Shown here piece by piece: positions 24,201 to 31,121 of a stretch of 37,441 nucleotides of DNA. Origin of the DNA: an uncultured bacterium. GTDB lineage: Bacteria > Bacillota > Clostridia > Lachnospirales > Lachnospiraceae. Position numbers and translations under genes: made by a program. Under the pieces are notes generated by a model. It worked only from the letters and a program-made list of their open reading frames with translations. It made no database searches and was not told where the DNA came from. Where the stretch lies: positions 1 through 37,441 of the forward strand of contig CAOKFN010000046.1 in the NCBI GenBank assembly GCA_948467735.1, read 5' to 3'. Position 1 is the stretch's first letter. Each line of letters opens with the position of its first letter.

Positions 24201-24734
24201 ATGGCTACATGGAATTCCAGAGGGCTTCGAGGTTCTACGCTGGAGGATATGATTAACAGAACCAATGAAAAATATTCGGAGGCGGGGCTGGCCCTGATTC
24301 AGAAGGTGCCGACCCCCATCACTCCCATCAAGATAGATAAGGAAAACAGGCAGATTACGCTGGCTTATTTTGAACAGAAGAGCACGGTGGATTACATTGG
24401 GGCCGTGCAGGGGCTTCCGGTGTGCTTCGACGCGAAGGAATGCGCCGCCGATACCTTTGCCCTTCAGAATATTCACGCCCATCAGGTGGATTTTATGGAG
24501 AAATTTGAGAAACAGGGCGGGATTTCCTTTTTTCTGATTTATTATACCCACAAGGATGTGATGTATTATCTGCCCCTGCAGATGCTTTTGTTTTTCTGGA
24601 ATCGGGCCAAGGAGGGAGGGAGGAAAAGCTTTCGGTATGAGGAATTGAATCCGGAATATATCCTGCCCCGGAAGCATGGAATCTTGGTTCCCTATCTGGA
24701 TATTCTACAGAAAGATTTGGACGACAGGGCTTGA
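24201..24734 (+). CDS. recU: Holliday junction resolvase RecU
   Basis: RecU resolves Holliday junctions in Firmicutes, taking the role of RuvC. The 177-aa protein has RGSTLEDMINRTNEKYSEAG and IQKVPTPI near the N-terminus and the metal-binding nuclease residues in STVDYIGAVQG, CFDAKECAAD and HAHQVDFMEKFEKQGGISF. The length is slightly below that of Bacillus RecU (about 200 aa) because the basic N-terminal tail is short. ATG 24201 follows GGCAGGAAGTG. The stop codon TGA falls inside the -35 box of the promoter at 24731, so recU ends where the next transcription unit begins. No penicillin-binding protein gene adjoins, unlike in Bacillus. Confidence 0.93.
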   Translation: MATWNSRGLRGSTLEDMINRTNEKYSEAGLALIQKVPTPITPIKIDKENRQITLAYFEQKSTVDYIGAVQGLPVCFDAKECAADTFALQNIHAHQVDFMEKFEKQGGISFFLIYYTHKDVMYYLPLQMLLFFWNRAKEGGRKSFRYEELNPEYILPRKHGILVPYLDILQKDLDDRA

Positions 24735-24759
24735 CAGCAAAAGCGGCTTTTGCTATAGT
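24731..24759 (+). promoter_or_regulatory. Near-consensus sigma-A promoter with a palindromic spacer
   Basis: TTGACA (24731-24736), a spacer of 17 bases and TATAGT (24754-24759). The spacer GCAAAAGCGGCTTTTGC is a perfect palindrome of 8+1+8 bases that fills the space between the boxes exactly, as a repressor operator might. It drives the RNA candidate at 24766 and possibly the histidine operon. Confidence 0.8.
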
Positions 24760-24765
24760 AAAATG

Positions 24766-24972
24766 ATAGTTTCCTGCGCTGATTTGTTAGCACGGTGACG
24801 CGCTAAAGCGGTCCGACGGTAATGATTTTTGCTCCCCTATGCCCTATGAATTCGCACCCGAATTGATTTAGGACAGTCCAATTTTGGGCACAGAGGAAGC
24901 CGTGTGGATCAGCATAACAATTCGGAGGAAGGCCGAGCCGTTATCAAATTCTTGATCTCTCTGGAGGAATGG
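24766..24972 (+). ncRNA. Rod-shaped structured RNA candidate, 6S-like architecture
   Basis: A ~205-nt RNA from the 24731 promoter can fold into one long interrupted rod: TTCCT (24771) with AGGAA (24965), ATTTG (24782) with CAAAT (24945), CGG (24793) with CCG (24938), then a bubble, TCCGA (24812) with TCGGA (24922), TGAT (24823) with ATCA (24908), and a long apical stem 24831-24844 with 24886-24900, with an inner AATTCG/CGAATT hairpin. The 5' bubble strand can itself form CGC/GCG. Closing stem, asymmetric central bubble and long apical arm are the plan of 6S RNA, which binds RNA polymerase. The alternative is an untranslated leader of hisZ. No T-box consensus or His-codon leader peptide is present. 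Folding was judged by eye. Confidence 0.45.
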
Positions 24973-25047
24973 CAATGCCGTATTTTCCGGAGTCATTGTT
25001 TCAGGCACAGGAAGCGGAAACGTTAGGAGAGAAGTTTGGAGGAGGAT

Positions 25048-26169
25048 ATGAGTCAGAGATTATTGCATACCCCGGAGGGGGTCAGGGACATTTACGGAAC
25101 GGAATATGCCGGAAAACTTTATGTGGAGGAGAAACTTCACGAGAGCATCCGTCTCTATGGCTATGAGGATATCCAGACGCCGACTTTTGAATTTTTCGAC
25201 GTGTTTTCCAGAGAAATCGGAACCACGCCCAGCAAAGAGCTTTATAAATTTTTTGATAAAGAAGGGAATACTCTGGTGCTCCGGCCGGATTTCACGCCCT
25301 CTATTGCCAGATGCGCGGCGAAATATTTCTGTGAGGAGCGGGGGCCCCTGCGTTTTGGCTATGTGGGCAACGCGTTTACCAATACCTCAAATCTACAGGG
25401 CAAATTAAAAGAGGTGACGCAGATGGGGGCGGAGCTGATCAACGACCCTTCCGTGGAGGCAGACGCGGAGATTGTCAGTCTGGTGGTGCGGTCTCTTAAA
25501 AGCGCGGGGCTGAAGCGGTTTCAAGTCACCATAGGCGAAATAGAGTATTTTAAGGGACTCTGCGAAGAGGCGGGACTGGACGAGGAGACGGAGCTGGATT
25601 TACGGGCATGTATTTCCGGGAAAAATTATTTTGCCGCACAGGAGCTTTTGCAGGAGAGGGGCGTGGCGCAGGATTATCAGGGCAGGCTTCTCAAGGTGGC
25701 GGAGCTGTTCGGGGACATGGGTTCTTTGGCGGAAGCTAAGGCGATGGCGGGCAATCCCCGTTCCTTGGCGGCCATTGAACGGCTTGAGACGCTGCGTTCG
25801 CTGCTGGAGCTGTACGGGGCGGCGGATTATATTTCTTTTGACCTTGGAATGCTCAGCAAATATAGATATTATACGGGCGTCACCATCAAAGCCTATACCT
25901 ACGGGGTGGGAGAGGCCATTGTCAAGGGCGGCAGATATGACGGACTGCTTGGGCAGTTTGGAAAGTCCGCCCCCGCCGTGGGATTTGTCATGGTGATTGA
26001 CAGCATTATGGAGGCGCTTGCAAGGCAGAATGTCTCTTTGCCGGTTCCTGAGCCGGTTCGCAGGATATATTATACCGAAAAGGATTTCGGGGAAAAGCTT
26101 GCCAAGGCGCAGGAGCTTCGCGGGCAGGGAATATCAGTGACGCTTGAGAGGAGGCCGGAGAATGAATGA
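25048..26169 (+). CDS. hisZ: ATP phosphoribosyltransferase regulatory subunit HisZ
   Basis: HisZ is a histidyl-tRNA-synthetase-like protein that lacks tRNA charging and forms the octameric complex needed by short-form HisG, relaying histidine feedback. The 373-aa protein has the class II synthetase core: LLHTPEGVRDIYG, the motif 2 region LVLRPDFTPSIARCAAKYF and the histidine-site-like block FDLGMLSKYRYYTGVTIKAY. The anticodon-binding domain is missing, as expected. The frame is open from TTG 25036, but that region is the ribosome site GGAGGAGG for ATG 25048. The last eight bases overlap hisG. Confidence 0.95.
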   Translation: MSQRLLHTPEGVRDIYGTEYAGKLYVEEKLHESIRLYGYEDIQTPTFEFFDVFSREIGTTPSKELYKFFDKEGNTLVLRPDFTPSIARCAAKYFCEERGPLRFGYVGNAFTNTSNLQGKLKEVTQMGAELINDPSVEADAEIVSLVVRSLKSAGLKRFQVTIGEIEYFKGLCEEAGLDEETELDLRACISGKNYFAAQELLQERGVAQDYQGRLLKVAELFGDMGSLAEAKAMAGNPRSLAAIERLETLRSLLELYGAADYISFDLGMLSKYRYYTGVTIKAYTYGVGEAIVKGGRYDGLLGQFGKSAPAVGFVMVIDSIMEALARQNVSLPVPEPVRRIYYTEKDFGEKLAKAQELRGQGISVTLERRPENE

Positions 26170-26827
26170 GGAAAGATATCTGACTTTCGCATTGGGCAAG
26201 GGCAGGCTGGCAAATCAGACGCTGGAATTATTTGAACAGATAGGCATTACCTGCGAAGAGATGAAGGATAAGAGCTCCAGAAAGCTGATTTTCGTCAATG
26301 AAGCCCTGAAGTTTAAATTTTTTCTGGCAAAGGGGCCCGATGTGCCCACTTATGTGGAATACGGCGCCGCGGATATCGGCGTTGTGGGCCGGGATACGGT
26401 GATGGAGGAGAACCGGAATGTGTACGAGGTGCTGGATTTGGGCTTCGGCAGGTGCAGGATGTGCGTATGCGGCCCGGAGTCGGCCGGAGAGCTTCTTAAG
26501 CATCACGAGCGCATCCGCGTGGCCAGCAAGTATCCCAATATTGCCAGAGAGTATTTTTATAACAAAAAGCATCAGACGGTGGACATTATCAAGCTGAACG
26601 GTTCCGTGGAGCTGGGGCCTTTGGCGGGCCTGTCGGAGGTCATTGTGGACATTGTGGAGACGGGCTCCACCCTGAGGGAAAACGGTCTGGAAGTTCTGGA
26701 GGAGGTGTGCCAGCTTTCCGCGAGGATGATTGTCAATCCTGTGAGCATGCAGATGGAGCGGGAGCGTATTCAGGAATTGGTACATCGTATTAGAAAATAT
26801 CGGGAAAAGTGCCTAAAGATTTCTTAA
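26162..26827 (+). CDS. hisG: ATP phosphoribosyltransferase HisG, short form
   Basis: HisG condenses ATP and PRPP, the first step of histidine synthesis. The 221-aa length marks the short form that lacks the C-terminal regulatory domain and requires HisZ, which is encoded directly upstream with an 8-base overlap. Motifs include FALGKGRLANQTLELFEQIG, AADIGVVGRDTVMEE and the PRPP-binding VDIVETGSTLRENGLEVLEE. The frame is open from 26144, but GAGAGGAGG at 26145-26153 serves ATG 26162. A gap of about 220 bases containing strong hairpins separates it from hisD. Confidence 0.96.
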   Translation: MNEERYLTFALGKGRLANQTLELFEQIGITCEEMKDKSSRKLIFVNEALKFKFFLAKGPDVPTYVEYGAADIGVVGRDTVMEENRNVYEVLDLGFGRCRMCVCGPESAGELLKHHERIRVASKYPNIAREYFYNKKHQTVDIIKLNGSVELGPLAGLSEVIVDIVETGSTLRENGLEVLEEVCQLSARMIVNPVSMQMERERIQELVHRIRKYREKCLKIS

Positions 26828-26927
26828 GTCAAGAGGATGGGCAGACGTTCCTCCTGACTTGCACGAATTGTTTCTGTGTCTGCGAGAGGCGCTGACGCTG
26901 AATACGGCATTTGCCAAATGCCCTCGC
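26826..26927 (+). other. Hairpins between hisG and hisD
   Basis: AAGTCAAGAGGA (26826-26837) pairs with TCCTCCTGACTT (26849-26860) with one mismatch, starting at the hisG stop. A second hairpin, GGCATTT/AAATGCC (26906-26922), is enclosed by GCGAG/CTCGC (26882-26886, 26923-26927). Neither has a T run, so they look like processing or stability elements rather than terminators. Confidence 0.45.
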
Positions 26928-26952
26928 CAGCCATGGATGGTTCTGCATACGC

Positions 26953-26995
26953 GGCACAAAATTAACACAGTTGACTTTGGCTCATTGCCCGCGGA
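26953..26995 (+). repeat. Copy 1 of a ~43-bp dispersed repeat, upstream of hisD
   Basis: GCGGCACAAA, then a variable nine bases, then GTTGACTTTGGCTCATTGC and CCGCGG. The second copy is at 31046-31087, ahead of the PRTase/TRSP gene. Both lie 55-80 bases before the next start codon. Confidence 0.6.
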
Positions 26996-27050
26996 ATAAA
27001 AAACATAAGAAGTTCTGCCGCCGTTGACGATATGACAGGGAGGTATGGTT

Positions 27051-28340
27051 ATGAGAATTTTGGAATTATCCGGAGAGACGAAAAAGGATATTTTAAATCA
27101 TCTGCTGAAAAGAAGTCCGAATAATTACGGAGAATATGAGTCTGTGGTCCATGAGATTATCCACAAGGTAAGGACGGAAGGGGACAAAGCTCTGTTTGAA
27201 TATACCCTGAAATTTGATAAGTTTGCCTTAAACGGGGAAAATATCCGAGTGACGAAGGCCGAGATGGAAGAGGCGTATGAAAGCGTTGACGGGGAGCTGA
27301 TAGAGGCAATCAAGAAGTCTGCCGAAAATATCCGCGCCTTTCATGCAAAGCAGCTCCGCAGCAGCTGGTTTGACGCCAAAGAGGACGGAAGCATTCTGGG
27401 CATGAAGTTTACGCCCATTGCCAAGGCGGGGGTTTACGTGCCCGGCGGGAAGGCGGCATATCCTTCCAGCCTGTTGATGAATGTGATTCCGGCCAAAACA
27501 GCCGGGGTGGGTGAAATCATTATGACCACGCCTCCCGGGCCGGACGGGCGGGTGAATCCTGTGATTCTGGCGGCGGCGGATATCGCAGGGGTGGACACAA
27601 TTTATAAGGCGGGGGGCGCTCAGGCCATTGCCGCCATGGCCTTTGGCACAGAGTCCGTTCCGAAGGTGGACAAGATTACCGGGCCGGGCAATATCTTTGT
27701 GGCTCTTGCAAAGAAGGCCGTGTATGGGTATGTTGGGATTGACTCCATTGCGGGCCCCAGCGAGATTCTGGTGCTGGCGGATGAGGGCGCGAATCCCAAG
27801 TATGCCGCGGCGGACCTTCTCTCACAGGCGGAGCACGACGAATTGGCCAGCGCCATCTTAATTACCACTTCAAGGGAGCTTGCCGAGAAGGTCTCCCAAT
27901 GGGTGGATGTTTTTGTGAATCAGCTGTCCAGAAAGGATATCATACAAAAATCTCTCGACAATTACGGCTATATTCTTCTGGCGGAAACCATGGAGGACGC
28001 TGTGGACGCGGTGAATGAGATCGCCTCGGAGCATCTGGAAATCCTGACCGCCAATCCCTTTGAGGTGATGACAAAAATCCGCAACGCGGGGGCGATTTTC
28101 CTTGGAGAATATGCTTCCGAGCCCTTGGGGGATTATTTTGCGGGGCCGAACCATATTCTGCCCACCAACGGGACGGCGAAGTTCTTCTCGCCTTTGAACG
28201 TGGATGATTTTGTCAAGAAAACCAGCATTATTTCGTATTCGAGGGATGCCTTGGAGCAGGTACACCGGGAGATTGAAATCTTTGCGGAAAGCGAAGGCCT
28301 GACCGCCCATGCAAACAGCATCCGGGTGAGGTTTGAGTAG
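27051..28340 (+). CDS. hisD: Histidinol dehydrogenase HisD
   Basis: HisD carries out the last two oxidations from histidinol to histidine, using NAD+ and zinc. The 429-aa protein has the signature region GPGNIFVALAKKAVYG and GIDSIAGPSEILVLADE, the zinc/active-site segment SQAEHDELASAILIT, the catalytic EHLEI and the AGPNHILPTNGTAKF block. ATG 27045 is only two bases from GGGAGG, whereas ATG 27051 is eight bases away and is preferred. It precedes a small membrane protein gene by 18 bases, then hisB. Confidence 0.97.
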   Translation: MRILELSGETKKDILNHLLKRSPNNYGEYESVVHEIIHKVRTEGDKALFEYTLKFDKFALNGENIRVTKAEMEEAYESVDGELIEAIKKSAENIRAFHAKQLRSSWFDAKEDGSILGMKFTPIAKAGVYVPGGKAAYPSSLLMNVIPAKTAGVGEIIMTTPPGPDGRVNPVILAAADIAGVDTIYKAGGAQAIAAMAFGTESVPKVDKITGPGNIFVALAKKAVYGYVGIDSIAGPSEILVLADEGANPKYAAADLLSQAEHDELASAILITTSRELAEKVSQWVDVFVNQLSRKDIIQKSLDNYGYILLAETMEDAVDAVNEIASEHLEILTANPFEVMTKIRNAGAIFLGEYASEPLGDYFAGPNHILPTNGTAKFFSPLNVDDFVKKTSIISYSRDALEQVHREIEIFAESEGLTAHANSIRVRFE

Positions 28341-28358
28341 ATGATAAAGGAGAACTCT

Positions 28359-28547
28359 ATGAAATCAAACAATAGAGACGGCGGCTGGTTAATGGGAAGA
28401 ATATATTTTAACAGAGAAGATAAAAGAGTCATTATCAAGAGACCGCAAAGCGGGTTTGGCTATACAGTGAATTTAGGAAATAAGCGGACATGGATATTTA
28501 ATATTATTTTTGTAATTATGATAGTGATATTAGTCAGCGTTTTTTAA
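28359..28547 (+). CDS. Small DUF5808-like membrane protein in the histidine operon
   Basis: The 62-aa product has a short soluble part, GGWLMGRIYFNREDKRVIIK followed by RPQSGFGYTVNLGN, then one C-terminal membrane segment (WIFNIIFVIMIVILVSVF). The pattern 'G-x-x-Y-x-N-x-x-D-x-R-x-x-x-x-K-x-x-G-x-G-x-T-x-N' is the one I know from DUF5808-type modules of Gram-positive bacteria, whose function is unknown. AAAGGAG (28346-28352) is six bases before ATG 28359, so the gene is well supported; the frame also opens at 28341. It lies between hisD and hisB on the same strand, presumably co-transcribed. There is no evidence of a role in histidine synthesis. Confidence 0.75.
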   Translation: MKSNNRDGGWLMGRIYFNREDKRVIIKRPQSGFGYTVNLGNKRTWIFNIIFVIMIVILVSVF

Positions 28548-28661
28548 GGCTGCTTCTAGTTTGAAGAGTTGTCAAGCAGCTGGCCCGTTTTTCCGAAAAG
28601 AGAGATGAAAAACAAAGCGGACGGTTTTGGCATGTTGATGGAAATGGTTTGGGAGTAAAAA

Positions 28662-29249
28662 ATGGCGAGAACGGCAAGGATTGACAGGAAAACGAAAGAG
28701 ACGGATATCTCCGTCACATTGGAGCTGGACGGCAGGGGAACATCGGAAATTTCCACAGGCATCGGATTCTTTGACCATATGCTGGAGGGATTTGCAAAGC
28801 ATGGATTTTTTGATTTGAAATGCAGGACGGCGGGAGATCTGCAGGTGGACGGGCATCATACGGTGGAGGACACGGGGATTGTTCTGGGGCAGGCCATCGC
28901 CAAGGCGGCGGGGGACAAAAAGGGGATCCGCCGTTATGGCTCCTGCATTCTGCCCATGGACGATGCGCTGGTGCTCTGCGCCGTGGACCTCTGCGGAAGG
29001 CCGTACCTTAATTTCGACGCTTCTTTTCCCGTAGAACATGTGGGCGGGCTGGATACGGAGCTTGTAAAAGAGTTCTTCTATGCGGTGTCCTACAGCGCGG
29101 CCATGAATCTGCACATAAAGCTTTTGGACGGCAGCAACGCCCATCATATGATAGAAGCCATGTTCAAGGCCTTCGCCAAGGCTCTTGACCAAGCCGCGGG
29201 CATGGACGAGCGCATCTCGGATGTGCTCAGCACCAAGGGAAGCCTGTAA
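28662..29249 (+). CDS. hisB: Imidazoleglycerol-phosphate dehydratase HisB
   Basis: HisB dehydrates imidazole glycerol phosphate to imidazole acetol phosphate in a manganese-dependent reaction. The 195-aa single-domain form has the metal-binding blocks GIGFFDHMLEGFAKHG, DGHHTVEDTGIVLGQA and NAHHMIEAMFKAFAKALDQA. ATG 28662 follows GGGAGTAAAA. The last ten codons (DVLSTKGSL-stop) form the first unit of a nine-unit tandem repeat that continues for 300 bases after the stop. The stop codon is within unit 1, so the enzyme itself is intact. Confidence 0.97.
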   Translation: MARTARIDRKTKETDISVTLELDGRGTSEISTGIGFFDHMLEGFAKHGFFDLKCRTAGDLQVDGHHTVEDTGIVLGQAIAKAAGDKKGIRRYGSCILPMDDALVLCAVDLCGRPYLNFDASFPVEHVGGLDTELVKEFFYAVSYSAAMNLHIKLLDGSNAHHMIEAMFKAFAKALDQAAGMDERISDVLSTKGSL

Positions 29250-29548
29250 AATGCGGATGTGCTCAGCATAAAGGGGAACCTGTAAAATGCGGATGCGCTC
29301 AGCACAAAGAGGAGCCTGTAAAATGCGGATGCACTCAGCACAAAGAGGAGCCTGTAAAAATGCGGATGGACGCAGTACGAAAAAAAGCCTGCAAAAATGC
29401 GGATGGACGCAGTATAAAGGGGAGCCTGCAAAAATGCGGATAGACACAGTGCGAAGGCAGCCCGCAAAAACGTGGATGCGCTCCATAGGAAGGGATGCCT
29501 GTTAAAAATGCAGATGGACACAGCAGGAAAGTGTGTCTGCAAAAAAGT
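29219..29548 (+). repeat. Nine tandem 36-38 bp repeats derived from the 3' end of hisB
   Basis: Units start at 29219, 29255, 29291, 29327, 29364, 29401, 29438, 29474 and 29512, each beginning GGATG or a close variant. Unit 1 encodes the end of HisB and its TAA; the others repeat that sequence with drift (for example GGATGCGCTCAGCACAAAG in unit 3). Units 1-4 are most alike, and units 5-9 diverge progressively. The array fills the hisB-hisIE gap. Open frames on both strands through it are by-products of the repeats. After the array, CCGCCCTTGGCGGG (29562-29575) can form a small hairpin just before the hisIE ribosome site. Confidence 0.9.
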
Positions 29549-29589
29549 ATGAATAAAATGTCCGCCCTTGGCGGGCAGGGGGTGTCATT

Positions 29590-30885
29590 ATGCTTAAGAA
29601 AAAATTTGTTCCTTGTATTTACTTATACCGCGGACATGCGGTGCGAAGCCTGAAGGATATTTCCGTAGTGGAAACGGACCCTCTGCGGCTGGTTCATTTA
29701 TACAATGGGAACAATGCCGACGGGCTGATTGTATTCGACATGTCTGAGGACTGTGAGGGGGATGAGGCCCACGAGGCGGCATTGGATATGATAAAGGAAA
29801 TCTGCGCCGCGGCGGAAATGGACGTCATCGGAGCGGGCAATGTAAAGCGCATGGAGGATATCAAAAAACTGCTCTATGCAGGCTGCCAGAAGGCGGTTCT
29901 GGATTTTGAAGATGAAGGAAATGCTGCCATTGCGGAGGAGGTTTCCCTGAAATTCGGCAAAGACAAAATTCTTGCCTCCTACGAAAAAGCGGAAACGCTC
30001 ACCGCCCACAAGGAACTGCTGGAGCGGTATGTGTCGGAGCTGATACTTATGAATCCCCACCAGATCAGGGAGACGGAAAAGTCGGTGAGCCTGCCGTTTT
30101 TTGTTCAGGTGAACCAGATTGCCCTGAATAAGCTGATGGAAATTTTTGCATATGAACAGGTGTGCGGCGTGACCGGAAATACCATAAACGACAACTATTT
30201 TGAGATTGCGGCCCTAAAGGGTCTGTGCAGGGAGAACGGAATTATGGTGGAAAGCTTTGACGCGGCTTACCAATGGGAAGATTTCAAGAAAAACAGCGAA
30301 GGTATGGTGCCTGTGATTGTGCAGGATTACCGGACGCTGGAGGTCTTGATGATGGCATACATGAATGAGGAGGCCTATGCCCGGACACTGCGGACGGGAC
30401 GGATGACGTATTTTAGCAGGAGCCGGAACGAGCTGTGGCTGAAAGGCGAAACCAGCGGGCATTTCCAGTATGTGAAAAGCCTTACGGCGGACTGCGATAT
30501 GGACACCATTCTGGCCAAGGTTTCCCAAGTAGGAGCGGCCTGCCATACAGGGGCGAGAAGCTGCTTTTTTAACCGGATTGCCAAGAAGGAGTACGAGGAG
30601 GCCCAGAATCCCCTGCAGGTCTTTGAGGAGGTTTTCAATGTCATTAAGGACAGAAAAATACATCCCAAGGAAGGGTCTTATACCAATTATTTGTTTGACA
30701 AGGGAATTGACAAGATTTTAAAGAAGCTGGGAGAAGAGGCGACGGAGATTGTGATTGCGGCCAAAAATCCCAACCCCAATGAAATAAAGTATGAAATCAG
30801 CGATTTCCTCTATCACATGATGGTGCTTATGGCGGAGAAGGATGTGAGCTGGGAGGAAATTACCACGGAGCTGGCAAACCGATAG
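29590..30885 (+). CDS. hisIE: HisIE with an N-terminal degenerate HisF/HisA-like domain
   Basis: The C-terminal half is a standard bifunctional HisIE: phosphoribosyl-AMP cyclohydrolase (about residues 228-320, with GRMTYFSRSRNELWLKGETS, the zinc-site DCDMD and CHTGARSCFF) and phosphoribosyl-ATP pyrophosphatase (about 328-431, with KILKKLGEEATEIVIAAK and YEISDFLYHMMVLM). The first ~215 residues look like a HisF/HisA barrel (KKKFVPCIYLYRGHAVRSL, GAGNVKRMEDIKKLLYAGC). However, the two catalytic aspartates of HisF align with Tyr11 and with Ser130/Tyr131, so cyclase activity is unlikely. The 431-aa fusion lies after hisB. hisH, hisA, hisF and hisC are not in this window and must be elsewhere. ATG 29590 follows AGGGGGTG. 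Confidence 0.9.
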   Translation: MLKKKFVPCIYLYRGHAVRSLKDISVVETDPLRLVHLYNGNNADGLIVFDMSEDCEGDEAHEAALDMIKEICAAAEMDVIGAGNVKRMEDIKKLLYAGCQKAVLDFEDEGNAAIAEEVSLKFGKDKILASYEKAETLTAHKELLERYVSELILMNPHQIRETEKSVSLPFFVQVNQIALNKLMEIFAYEQVCGVTGNTINDNYFEIAALKGLCRENGIMVESFDAAYQWEDFKKNSEGMVPVIVQDYRTLEVLMMAYMNEEAYARTLRTGRMTYFSRSRNELWLKGETSGHFQYVKSLTADCDMDTILAKVSQVGAACHTGARSCFFNRIAKKEYEEAQNPLQVFEEVFNVIKDRKIHPKEGSYTNYLFDKGIDKILKKLGEEATEIVIAAKNPNPNEIKYEISDFLYHMMVLMAEKDVSWEEITTELANR

Positions 30886-30886
30886 A

Positions 30887-30940
30887 TTTTCCGGCCGGAC
30901 AGGGGCGCAGGCAAATGTGTGGCTGTTTTTTGCCGGAAAG
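30887..30940 (+). other. Inverted repeat after hisIE
   Basis: TTTCCGGC (30888-30895) and GCCGGAAA (30932-30939) are perfect complements with a 36-base loop that ends in a T run. It may form a weak terminator or a stabilising stem. The rest of the 236-base gap before the PRTase gene also contains two related GGAATTTCTT blocks (31015 and 31096) and the dispersed repeat. Confidence 0.35.
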
Positions 30941-31045
30941 AGGAAATTAAGGCCGGATACCCCGCATTGGACAGAGGGGTAATTCATTGTCGGAAACAGC
31001 CGGGGCGATAACGGAATTTCTTTATGAAGGAAGTCAATAACCCCG

Positions 31046-31087
31046 CCGCACAAAGACAACTTCGTTGACTTGGCTCATTGCTCGCGG
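31046..31087 (+). repeat. Copy 2 of the ~43-bp dispersed repeat, upstream of the PRTase/TRSP gene
   Basis: GCCGCACAAA, a variable segment, then GTTGACTTGGCTCATTGC and TCGCGG. It matches 26953-26995 except for one missing T and a few substitutions. Confidence 0.6.
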
Positions 31088-31121
31088 GAAAATAGGAATT
31101 TCTTCATAGGAGAGGAAACGG

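Noticed and set aside
24760..25047. T-box or histidine leader-peptide attenuator upstream of hisZ
   Set aside because: No GGTGGNACCGCG-type T-box sequence and no run of His codons in a short frame were found.
28549..28592. Terminator between the small membrane protein and hisB
   Set aside because: GCTGCTT/AAGCAGC pairs, but the loop is 18 bases and the T run starts eight bases after the stem, so it is a poor terminator and would cut the operon.
28572..29486. 304-codon open frame on the minus strand across hisB and the repeat array
   Set aside because: It is antisense to the well-supported hisB gene, is extended by the repeats that keep the frame open, and has no supported ribosome site.
29219..29548. 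Possible CRISPR array
   Set aside because: The units are contiguous with no unique spacers, they drift progressively, and the first unit is the end of hisB. It is a tandem repeat.
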